Notes under the pieces: model-generated
The model's input: the letters and a program-made list of their open reading frames with translations, nothing else
Told to the model about the DNA's origin: nothing
Database searches by the model: none
Assembly: GCA_001013295.1 (NCBI GenBank)
Contig: LAZY01000018.1
Span: 1-52,760, forward strand
Origin: Chryseobacterium indologenes
GTDB taxonomy: Bacteria > Bacteroidota > Bacteroidia > Flavobacteriales > Weeksellaceae
Length of the DNA stretch: 52,760 nt
Direction: 5' to 3'
Position numbers and translations under genes: made by a program
Shown: positions 46,001 through 52,760 of the stretch, piece after piece
Position numbering within the stretch: position 1 is the stretch's first letter
How the letters are laid out: every line of letters starts with the position of its first letter

Positions 46001-46605
46001 TGGCTCTTAAAGATTATCATCAAAAACGTAAGTTCGATGAAACCAGCGAACCTAAGGGGAAAACAAAAAAAAGTAAAAATAAACTGATTTTTGTGATTCA
46101 GAGACATGCTGCTACAAGGCTTCATTATGATTTCCGACTGGAAATGGAAGGGGTACTGAAAAGTTGGGCTGTTCCGAAAGGGCCATCATTAGACCCGAAA
46201 GACAAGCGCTTAGCAATGATGGTGGAAGATCACCCTTATGACTATAAAGATTTTGAAGGAAATATTCCTGAAGGAAACTACGGGGCCGGGCAGGTTGAGG
46301 TATGGGACAGCGGAACCTACGAACCTCTGGATGAACATTCAAAACTTTCTGATGAAAATGAATTGTTGAAAGAATTACATGCAGGATCTTTAAAATTTAC
46401 TTTGCATGGCAAAAAACTTAAAGGCGAATTCGCTTTGGTGAAAATGAAAAATTCAGAAGACAATGCATGGCTTCTGATCAAGCATAAAGATGAGTTTGCT
46501 GAAAGCCCGTATGACGCTGAAGAAAACACTTCACCTTCTTCTCTGGTTACCCAATTTTTAGAGGAAAAAAAAAGCCTCAAAAAAAACAAAAAAGGGAAGT
46601 CATAG
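46000..46605 (+). CDS. ligD: LigD 3'-phosphoesterase (PE) domain, separate or frame-split
   Basis: A 201-residue protein made of the PE domain of DNA ligase D, which trims 3' ends before sealing. Family marks are FVIQRHAATRLHYDFRLEM near 31-49, LKSWAVPKGPSLDPKDKRLAMMVEDHP, EGNIPEGNYGAGQVEVWDSGTYE and GEFALVKMK near 145-153 with WLLIKHKD. In most LigD proteins this domain continues through a linker into the ligase domain. Here the frame meets a stop (46603-46605) after a Lys-rich tail encoded by A9, A8 and A6 runs, while the ligase frame is open from 46521. The ligase frame is -1 relative to this one, so a -1 shift would fuse them. It overlaps the Ku stop by one base. Confidence 0.88.
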   Translation: MALKDYHQKRKFDETSEPKGKTKKSKNKLIFVIQRHAATRLHYDFRLEMEGVLKSWAVPKGPSLDPKDKRLAMMVEDHPYDYKDFEGNIPEGNYGAGQVEVWDSGTYEPLDEHSKLSDENELLKELHAGSLKFTLHGKKLKGEFALVKMKNSEDNAWLLIKHKDEFAESPYDAEENTSPSSLVTQFLEEKKSLKKNKKGKS

Positions 46606-46676
46606 TTTCCCGGAAAGGTTTTAGGAATTTTAATTCTCTAGCTCATGAGAGGAAGCTAAAATCTTTTATCAGCCCA

Positions 46677-48548
46677 ATGCTCGCAACACTTTCTGAAAAA
46701 GCATTTGATGATAAAGACTGGGTTTTTGAGATTAAATGGGATGGCTACAGAGCCATTGCAGACCTAAGCCATGATGAGCCGCTCTTCTACTCCAGGAACG
46801 GAATTTCATTTTTATCAAAATTTGAACAGATAGCTCAGGATTTTAAGCTGCAAAAGTACCCTATGATCCTAGATGGGGAAGTAGTAGCGTACAACGATCA
46901 GGGAAAACCTGATTTTCAGCTTTTACAAAAAATTGGGGATAATCCCCATCTTGTTTTGATTTATCAGGTGTTTGACATCCTCTGGCTGAACGGACATTCT
47001 ACGGAAAAACTTAGTCTCATTCAAAGAAAAGAGCTTTTAAAAGAAGCATTAACTGAAACTGATGCCATCAAATACTGCGATCATATTCCGGAAAAGGGCA
47101 TTGCATTTTTTGAACAGATGAAAAGGATGAATCTGGAGGGCATGATGGCTAAACGAGCCGATAGTCAATACATAGAAAATCACAGAACCGATGATTGGCT
47201 GAAAATTAAACTCTCCAACACGGAAGAAGCAATCATTTGTGGGTTTACAGAACCCCGGGGTTCAAGGGAAAGTTTCGGAGCATTGATTTTAGGAAAATAT
47301 AGGGAAAAAGAACTTATTTATTGTGGTCATACAGGAACCGGATTCAATAAAGTTTCATTAAAACAGATACACCGGAAACTTCAGAAATTGGTTACAAATA
47401 CATCACCATTTAAAACCATTCCTAAAACCAATATGCCTGTAACCTGGACGAAGCCAGAACTGGTTTGTGAAATCAAATATTCTGAAATTACCCAAGACGG
47501 TATCTTCCGTCATCCTGTCTTTATAACCCTCCGTGAGGATAAAAACCCGGAAGAAATCTGCACTTCACCCTTCAACGAAAAACCTAAAGATATGAAAGCT
47601 AAATCGTCTTCTAAAAAAACAGAAACTTCTGATAAAGAAAAAGAGATTACATTGAATAAACATCTTGTGAAACTGACCAATCAGGATAAGGTCTACTTTC
47701 CGAAAGACGGGATTACCAAAGAAGATGTGATCGAATATTATCAGTCGGTGGCCACTTATATTTTACCTTATCTGAAGAATCGTCCACTTTCTCTCAACCG
47801 TTTTCCCAACGGAGTTGAGGAACAGAGCTTCTACCAGAAGGATGCAGGTGATCATATTCCTGACTGGATCAAAACCACGCAGGTTTATTCTGAATCAAAT
47901 GACAAAAATATAGATTATATCTACTGTAATGACAAAGCAACGCTAGCTTATCTGAATAACCTGGGCTGTATAGATTTCAACCCATGGAACAGTTCCTTAC
48001 CGGATCTGGGACATCCGGGTTATTTAGTACTGGATCTCGATCCGTCTACCAAGAATACTTTTGATGAGGTGATCGAAACGGCTCTTCAGGTCAATGAGGT
48101 TTTAAAATCCCTTACCATAAAAGGTTACTGTAAAACCTCAGGAAGTACCGGAATCCATATTTATATTCCGATGGGCGGAAAATATGACTTTGAACAGGTG
48201 AAAGATTTCGCACACATTCTCATGAAGAAGGTCAATGAAAAAATACCTAAAATCACTACTTTGGAAAGAAGTCTTCAAAAAAGAGATTCTAAAAAAGTTT
48301 ATCTGGATTATCTTCAAAACCGTACCGGACAAACTCTGGCCAGTGTCTACAGCTTAAGGCCAAAACAGGGAGCCTCAGTTTCCGTTCCTTTGGATTGGGA
48401 TGAACTGAAACCGGGACTAAAACCTACAGATTTTAATATTAATAATGCGCTGGGCAGGATCAAAGAAAAAGGAGATCTTTTTAAACCGGTTCTAGGTAAG
48501 GGAATTGATATGATAAAAGTATTAGAACTTCTACAAAACAATAATTAA
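46677..48548 (+). CDS. ligD: LigD ATP-dependent ligase and polymerase domains
   Basis: A 623-residue protein from the first in-frame ATG, with ATP-dependent ligase then primase-polymerase domains, the order of LigD after PE. The ligase motif I is EIKWDGYRAIA (about 19-29, nucleotidyl-Lys K21), with motif III-like FDILWLN, GMMAKRADSQY and the OB fold to about 300. The polymerase domain (about 330-620) has NRPLSLNRFPNGV, the catalytic LDLDPS, and KTSGSTGIHIYIP. Upstream in frame, 46521-46676 is open without an ATG and encodes the expected linker (KLKSFISP before MLATLSEK), so the natural protein probably ran through from PE. Independent start at 46677 is possible and would still include the whole ligase fold. 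Confidence 0.9.
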   Translation: MLATLSEKAFDDKDWVFEIKWDGYRAIADLSHDEPLFYSRNGISFLSKFEQIAQDFKLQKYPMILDGEVVAYNDQGKPDFQLLQKIGDNPHLVLIYQVFDILWLNGHSTEKLSLIQRKELLKEALTETDAIKYCDHIPEKGIAFFEQMKRMNLEGMMAKRADSQYIENHRTDDWLKIKLSNTEEAIICGFTEPRGSRESFGALILGKYREKELIYCGHTGTGFNKVSLKQIHRKLQKLVTNTSPFKTIPKTNMPVTWTKPELVCEIKYSEITQDGIFRHPVFITLREDKNPEEICTSPFNEKPKDMKAKSSSKKTETSDKEKEITLNKHLVKLTNQDKVYFPKDGITKEDVIEYYQSVATYILPYLKNRPLSLNRFPNGVEEQSFYQKDAGDHIPDWIKTTQVYSESNDKNIDYIYCNDKATLAYLNNLGCIDFNPWNSSLPDLGHPGYLVLDLDPSTKNTFDEVIETALQVNEVLKSLTIKGYCKTSGSTGIHIYIPMGGKYDFEQVKDFAHILMKKVNEKIPKITTLERSLQKRDSKKVYLDYLQNRTGQTLASVYSLRPKQGASVSVPLDWDELKPGLKPTDFNINNALGRIKEKGDLFKPVLGKGIDMIKVLELLQNNN

Positions 48549-48554
48549 CTGAAA

Positions 48555-48589
48555 TAAAAAAAGACGAGAAAAAATCCCGTCTTTTATTT
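48555..48589. terminator. Bidirectional intrinsic terminator (ligD / delta-60 gene)
   Basis: AAAAGACG (48559-48566) pairs with CGTCTTTT (48578-48585). After one mismatch GA pairs with TC around an A-rich loop. A and T tracts on both sides serve the convergent genes; the last bases touch the stop of the gene at 48589. Confidence 0.82.
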
Positions 48590-50124
48590 TATTCCTTGAT
48601 GAACTTATGGGTTGTATTTCCCATTTTCAGATAATAAATACCTTTCTGAAGTTCATTTACATTGAGTTTATTATCTTTAATCACTGTTTTTAATATACTT
48701 CTTCCTATTGCATCTATAACTTCAATCTCTATATCTTTCGTTTGCTTACTATTGATCGTAAGAATATTTTTAGCAGGATTAGGATAGATACTCACAGATT
48801 CATCCTTAGCTAGCCTTTCCTTAATAGACAATGAATTTGTATTATTTAAAACCTGAGTAATAATCCCTTTGCTCGGAGCCTGATGATTACCAAAGATCAT
48901 GATCTTCTGATCAGGAGTAACAATAGCTGATCTCATCCATTCTCTATAATTCAGATCTATCTCCACTACACCATTATTTCCAAAACCAGTGTCAAGAGTT
49001 CCATTAGGCTTAAACTTTTTAATAAACTGATTCATATCTGCCGCATTTCCTGTAGGACTCGTCATATTCACTACAAAAATATTATTGATATTATCCATCA
49101 ACAAGGTAGGATAATGAATGTTGGTGTCAACCAAATAATTATTGTTATTAGAATAATAAGGTTCATGTACTACTCCATTGGTCCCAAAACTAGTATCAAA
49201 CTCTCCGTTTTGATTTAATTTCATTAATGTAATAAAAGCAGTGAATGAGTTTACAGAAGAAGAAATTGAATATATATAAGTATTATTATCTTTCGCAACA
49301 GCATTAAAAAGCGTGTTTACATGGTCAGCCAGAGGAGTATATTGTAGTACAGTATTATTATAAGAAGTATCTAGAACACCATTTTCAGTATATCTCAATT
49401 TTATGTAGGTTTTATCTGCTTTCTGACCTATAAAAACAATTTTCGAATCGTTTTGAAGAACTAAATTACCATATTCAGCAGCTTGCAATAATAATCCATT
49501 ATTCCCAAAGGTTGTATCTACAGAACCATTTTCATTAAGACGCGCAATCATAAAATTTGATTCCTGGTTCACAAGAACTTTTATACATAATAAAATCTTA
49601 TTAGCATTAGTGGGCAGCATATTACTTAGCTTAAATGAACTTATTCCATTAGGAACAAAATAAGAGTCAAAAATCGCAGCATCTACCACTCCATTATTAC
49701 CAAACCCTGTATCATAAATTCCGTTTTCTTGTAAGCGAATCAATTTTCTGCCAAAAATATCACCCAATAAAATTTTCTGATCTGGTTGAATATTCATTCT
49801 TAAAAAACGAATGGCATTTGTAGATGGTGAAGGAGGTATTACTACTGTATTAAAACTATTATCTATTGTTCCGTCGGCGTTTAACCTTTGAACAACACTG
49901 GTAATATCCTGACTATTGCCAGAAACGGGGTAATAGCTTCCACTAACAACAATTTTATTTTGATAAGTTACAGCTCCGGCCTCATAATTAAAATTTGTTG
50001 TATTATTCGGCGTATAAGTCATCACTCCATTAGTACCGAAGCCAGGATCTAAAAATTGGTTCTGTGCTTTTACTGAAATAACTGATAATGAAATCCCAAA
50101 AAAAAGGATTAGTCTATTGATCAT
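48589..50124 (-). CDS. Secreted delta-60 repeat protein with T9SS type A sorting tail
   Basis: A 511-residue secreted protein. The signal peptide is MINRLILFFGISLSVISVKA. The body has repeats of the delta-60 type, each with a beta-strand and the consensus LNxxGxxDTxFGxNGV, for example LNENGSVDTTFGNNGL, LNQNGEFDTSFGTNGVV and FKPNGTLDTGFGNNGVV; about seven units are visible, spaced at 50-60 residues. This suggests a beta-propeller or solenoid. A T9SS type A tail starts at YPNPAKNILTINS and ends in KFIKE. No catalytic motif is visible; a binding or structural role at the cell surface is likely. It is a single-gene unit. Confidence 0.88.
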   Translation of the reverse strand: MINRLILFFGISLSVISVKAQNQFLDPGFGTNGVMTYTPNNTTNFNYEAGAVTYQNKIVVSGSYYPVSGNSQDITSVVQRLNADGTIDNSFNTVVIPPSPSTNAIRFLRMNIQPDQKILLGDIFGRKLIRLQENGIYDTGFGNNGVVDAAIFDSYFVPNGISSFKLSNMLPTNANKILLCIKVLVNQESNFMIARLNENGSVDTTFGNNGLLLQAAEYGNLVLQNDSKIVFIGQKADKTYIKLRYTENGVLDTSYNNTVLQYTPLADHVNTLFNAVAKDNNTYIYSISSSVNSFTAFITLMKLNQNGEFDTSFGTNGVVHEPYYSNNNNYLVDTNIHYPTLLMDNINNIFVVNMTSPTGNAADMNQFIKKFKPNGTLDTGFGNNGVVEIDLNYREWMRSAIVTPDQKIMIFGNHQAPSKGIITQVLNNTNSLSIKERLAKDESVSIYPNPAKNILTINSKQTKDIEIEVIDAIGRSILKTVIKDNKLNVNELQKGIYYLKMGNTTHKFIKE

Positions 50125-50186
50125 GCTTATTATATTTTTTTGTAAATATAGTGCAATATTTCAGGAAAGAAATTGATATGATGAAG

Positions 50187-50213
50187 ATCCTGCATTATAT
50201 CGAATGCAGGATT
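50187..50213. terminator. Strong hairpin with plus-strand T-run
   Basis: ATCCTGCATT and AATGCAGGAT form a perfect 10-bp stem around ATATCG. The T-run follows on the plus strand, although both neighbouring genes are on the minus strand. On the minus strand an A-rich tract precedes it and no T-run follows, so it may be a weak terminator for the MscS gene (stop at 50241). Confidence 0.6.
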
Positions 50214-50240
50214 TTTTTATTATTTTTAAAGTTTAGTCAG

Positions 50241-51089
50241 CTATTGTTGATTATAAACATGTACATCTCTCTGAGGAAAAGGAATTCCGATTCCGGCTTT
50301 ATCCAGAGCTTCTTTACAACCAATGATCAATTCTTCGTTCATTTTCCAGAAATTCTCTGTAGATGTACTTACTCTTACTGATACATTCACTGCACTGTCT
50401 CCAAGTTCTGTTACTACAACCTGTGGCGCCGGATCTTTAAGCGCATACTGGTTATTTTTTATCACTTCCATTAAAATGTCTTTGGTCTGTCTTAAATCTG
50501 CATCATAGGCAATTCCGATATCCAAAGCAGTTCGGCGTGTACCCAATTGGGTAAAATTAGTAATGCTGTTATTAGAAACGACTCCATTGGGAATAATAAT
50601 CAACTGATTTTGCGGGGTAATTAGTTTGGTATGAAAAATATCAATAGCCTGTACCGTACCTGATACTCCGGAATTGGTAGAAATAAAATCTCCTATTTTA
50701 AAAGGTTTTAATAATAAAATAAGAATTCCACCGGCAAAATTCGTCAATGATCCCTGCAAAGCTAAACCTACGGCTAAACCTGCAGCACCAATCATTGCTA
50801 CAAATGCTGAGGTTTGTACTCCCAATTGGGTAACGACAACAATGAAAAGAAGAATATTGAGTCCCCAGTTGATAATATTAAGAAGGAAGTGCTGCAAAGA
50901 AGCTTCCATATTACGTTTTTTGAACCCTTTCTCAGCAAGTTTCTTAATCACTCTGATCATCCATGATCCGATCAGATAAATCAATAATGCAGAAACAACT
51001 GCAGTAAAGATTCTCGGCGCCCATGAAATGGCTGAAGATATTAAGGTATCCCAATGTTTTTGGATGTTGTTCAATTGTAAATCGTCCAT
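50241..51089 (-). CDS. MscS family mechanosensitive channel
   Basis: A 282-residue small-conductance mechanosensitive channel, which opens on osmotic downshift. Three membrane segments lie in the first 120 residues, and the pore helix with GLAVGLALQGSLTNFAGGI is the family hallmark near 96-114. ILLLKPFKIGDFI follows, then the beta domain with IIIPNGVVSNNSITNF and the alpha-beta tail ending in PFPQRDVH. Length is typical of E. coli MscS (286). It is a single gene between two minus-strand neighbours with wide spacers. Confidence 0.95.
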   Translation of the reverse strand: MDDLQLNNIQKHWDTLISSAISWAPRIFTAVVSALLIYLIGSWMIRVIKKLAEKGFKKRNMEASLQHFLLNIINWGLNILLFIVVVTQLGVQTSAFVAMIGAAGLAVGLALQGSLTNFAGGILILLLKPFKIGDFISTNSGVSGTVQAIDIFHTKLITPQNQLIIIPNGVVSNNSITNFTQLGTRRTALDIGIAYDADLRQTKDILMEVIKNNQYALKDPAPQVVVTELGDSAVNVSVRVSTSTENFWKMNEELIIGCKEALDKAGIGIPFPQRDVHVYNQQ

Positions 51090-51411
51090 TTTTCTACTAC
51101 TTATTTAATGTTTTTGTCTGTATCTGTTCATTGGTTTCTCCGGGCAGCAAGTATAAAATGAAGAAGAATAAAAGAAATCTATAATCAAAAAGAAACCAAC
51201 CCTAAACCTTAAAAGGTGAAGAATAGAGAATGAAAGATGAAAATAGTTTGACAGCAGAACAGATGGGTTCAGCCTTACTCAATGATCATTTTAAAATCGG
51301 GTCTTACTGAGAAGAAATAATTTCGGGCATAGAATTACAAAAACGATACCGCTTTTCAAATAATCTACCCATTTCGGAATTTTAAAAGAAAATAAATACT
51401 ACGAAAAGACT
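51090..51411. other. Intergenic stretch with no recognised feature
   Basis: These 322 bases between the unknown gene (stop at 51412) and MscS (start at 51089) hold no credible frame, no clear hairpin and no good TAnnTTTG promoter box. Purine-rich short repeats (GAAGAATAGAGAATGAAAGATGAA-like, about 51219-51242) are the only texture. Confidence 0.5.
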
Positions 51412-51885
51412 TTATTGACGAAAAGAAGGAGTGCTTATTTCGTTTATTATTTTTAAATAATGATCAATCCGGCTTACGTCTTTTATGCTGTTAATAACCA
51501 CATAAAGATTATTAATGATTGAGGGTACAGACAATTCATTTTTGTTTTTACACATGATCAACTGTATTTCTAAATTCTGAGCAAGATCAGTCAGATATTC
51601 TACTTCATCAATTTTAGAAAAACATTCGCAGAAAACATATCCTGAATCATGTTTACCTTTTAATTTAAAATCTGTTGAGCTTAGGAAATATGCTATAATA
51701 TACTGTTCATACTTTGGCCATGTGAAAACTTTTTCTGCAAAATTATCCTGCTCCTTTGATGTCAAATCATTTAATACATTCTGAATAAAGGGAAAATAAT
51801 CATATTCAAAATATTCCTGCGGATCATCCAGACTTATTTCGTTGATATAATTTTTAATGATAAGAAACTGATCCTTCATAGCCAT
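51412..51885 (-). CDS. Unknown protein coupled to the SDR gene
   Basis: I do not recognise this 157-residue protein. It begins MAMKDQFLIIKNYINEISL and appears mostly helical and acidic, with no signal peptide, no membrane segment and no clear motif; Cys residues lie in YVFCECF and LIMCKN. The start at 51885 overlaps the stop of the SDR gene (TAATG, one base), so the two are translated together. A longer frame to 51948 adds 21 residues, mostly from the antisense side of the SDR 3' end, and is rejected. Base use is A/T-rich and like its neighbours. Its position only says it is expressed with the SDR. Confidence 0.65.
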   Translation of the reverse strand: MAMKDQFLIIKNYINEISLDDPQEYFEYDYFPFIQNVLNDLTSKEQDNFAEKVFTWPKYEQYIIAYFLSSTDFKLKGKHDSGYVFCECFSKIDEVEYLTDLAQNLEIQLIMCKNKNELSVPSIINNLYVVINSIKDVSRIDHYLKIINEISTPSFRQ

Positions 51886-52619
51886 TAAGGAAGTTTTGCA
51901 GCAAGACTTTCCGGTAAAAGCCTTAGAATATGATAAATGATCTTCCATTTGAAATTCGGAACTATGGTAAACGAATTTCCGGCATTGACAATGAATTTTG
52001 CTACATAATCCGGCTCCATGATTAAAGATTCATTTAATTCCAGCCCTTCATTTATTTTTGTCCTGATGTAGCCTATCACCAAAGCATTCACCGTTATTTT
52101 TCGGGAGGCAAGCTCTTGTCTTAGTCCTGCCAGATATTGGGTAAATGCGGCCTTTGTACTTCCGTACACAAAATTGCTTTTTCTGCCTCTTACTCCTGAT
52201 AAGGAAGATAACCCGATGATTCTTTCAAGGTTTTTATTGCTTTCATCCATTGCAATAATGTTCAGAATAGAAACTCCACCCATATAATTGACCTCCATCA
52301 TTTGTCTGGCCCCTTTAAAATCTCTCAGTGCTTTTTGATTATCCACAAGGAAACCTGCCGAATATACTGCAATATGCGGTTTTACAGGAAGTCTGGTATA
52401 AAACTCCTGATGTGAATCAAAATCAGCGGCATCAAAATACAAAACAGAAATCTTATTCTTATCCAGGTTATTCGAGGTGATAAAATCTTCCAGAGATTTT
52501 GTATTTCTGGAGACAGCTATTACAGAAAAGCCTTTTTCAAGATATTGGATGATACATTGCTTGGCTACATCTGAATTAGCCCCTAAAATGAGAACGGTTT
52601 TGCTTGTGTTTTGACTCAT
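51885..52619 (-). CDS. SDR family NAD(P)-dependent oxidoreductase
   Basis: A 244-residue classical-type short-chain dehydrogenase. The nucleotide site reads ILGANSDVAK (residues 11-20), with Asn-Ser-Asp in the glycine loop instead of the usual GxGxG end, as in some polysaccharide- or lipid-linked sugar reductases of the DprE2 type. YSAGF (86-90) replaces NNAG. N111, S138/S139, Y152 and K156 (YGSTK) form the catalytic set. The last 40 residues (FKWKIIYHILRLLPESLAAKLP) are hydrophobic and amphipathic and may contact the membrane, also as in DprE2-like enzymes. That role is inferred. The next minus-strand gene overlaps it by one base. Confidence 0.86.
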   Translation of the reverse strand: MSQNTSKTVLILGANSDVAKQCIIQYLEKGFSVIAVSRNTKSLEDFITSNNLDKNKISVLYFDAADFDSHQEFYTRLPVKPHIAVYSAGFLVDNQKALRDFKGARQMMEVNYMGGVSILNIIAMDESNKNLERIIGLSSLSGVRGRKSNFVYGSTKAAFTQYLAGLRQELASRKITVNALVIGYIRTKINEGLELNESLIMEPDYVAKFIVNAGNSFTIVPNFKWKIIYHILRLLPESLAAKLP

Positions 52620-52739
52620 AAGGCAAAGATAATTTTTTATTAAACATTAATTTCACTAATGTTTTCACAAATGGACACAAAATTTTATGCGCTGTATGGT
52701 TTGGACATGGAATATATAATAGGACATAAAAAGCTGCGG

Positions 52740-52760
52740 CGGGTGAACTTCGTTCACCCG
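52740..52760. terminator. Hairpin at the right edge of the window (partial)
   Basis: CGGGTGAAC and GTTCACCCG form a perfect stem around TTC ending exactly at the last base. The left arm is preceded by AAAAAGCTGCGG, which suggests the stem continues beyond the window; only part of it can be seen. It could terminate a gene from the right. Confidence 0.5.

Noticed and set aside
51886..51948. Longer N-terminus of the unknown protein next to the SDR
   Set aside because: It would come entirely from inside the SDR gene in another frame; the TAATG overlap start is more natural.
1..52760. CRISPR array, tRNA, rRNA, insertion sequence or prophage
   Set aside because: No regularly spaced long direct repeats, no cloverleaf with CCA-type end, and no transposase, integrase or phage protein was seen in either strand.

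Overview
The window looks like chromosomal DNA from a flavobacterium, most likely Chryseobacterium or a close relative in the Weeksellaceae. The evidence is low G+C content, poor Shine-Dalgarno sequences, several TAnnTTTG promoter boxes, three proteins with type IX secretion (T9SS) C-terminal sorting tails, a Bacteroidetes-style sdhC-sdhA-sdhB set, and Bacteroidetes-restricted families (IPExxxVDY, DUF2480, DUF6048/DUF6452, ribosomal protein THX). No tRNA, rRNA, CRISPR array, insertion sequence or phage gene was seen. The assignment is made from protein family recognition, not a database search.

Layout. 1-2867 (+): the 3' end of fabF, then rnc, an IPExxxVDY gene and pyk, tightly packed. 2992-10152 (-): an aldehyde dehydrogenase, hutG, a BCCT transporter, a DUF695 gene and hutI, i.e. 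a partial histidine-degradation neighbourhood without hutH or hutU. 10403-13586 (+): ruvB, a PaiB-like gene, an MBL-fold hydrolase and coaE. 13668-21676 (-): secreted T9SS cargo, consisting of a decayed gene remnant, a 1462-residue FN3/GEVED mosaic and a reprolysin-like metalloprotease. 21857-34152 (-): DUF6048, DUF6452, rlmD, a thioredoxin-fold lipoprotein, sdhB, sdhA, sdhC, comEC, a GH99 glycosidase and lpxB. 34300-36812 (+): DUF2480, a DUF2723 membrane protein and a DUF937 protein. After that come a 38-residue THX gene (-), a MATE exporter (-), an S41 peptidase (+), aspS (+), purA (-), a Crp/Fnr regulator (-), the Ku/LigD end-joining genes (+), a delta-60-repeat T9SS protein (-), an MscS channel (-), an unknown gene and an SDR (-).

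Most of the window is housekeeping. The points that stand out are: (1) LigD is split by a frame change in an A-rich linker that contains classic slippery sequences, so it may be broken, mis-sequenced or rejoined by slippage; (2) a decayed T9SS gene between coaE and the FN3/GEVED gene has a metalloprotease-like N-terminal piece joined to a GEVED piece and then directly to the last codons of a sorting tail; (3) a near-identical palindromic 21-bp element flanks the Crp/Fnr gene on both sides; (4) a thioredoxin-fold lipoprotein has lost its CXXC. I did not find a convincing wholly new multi-gene system. The split LigD operon with its adjacent Crp/Fnr regulator and palindromes is the best candidate for unusual regulation.

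The genes are separated by many strong intrinsic terminators, several of them shared by convergent genes, which defines the transcription units well.
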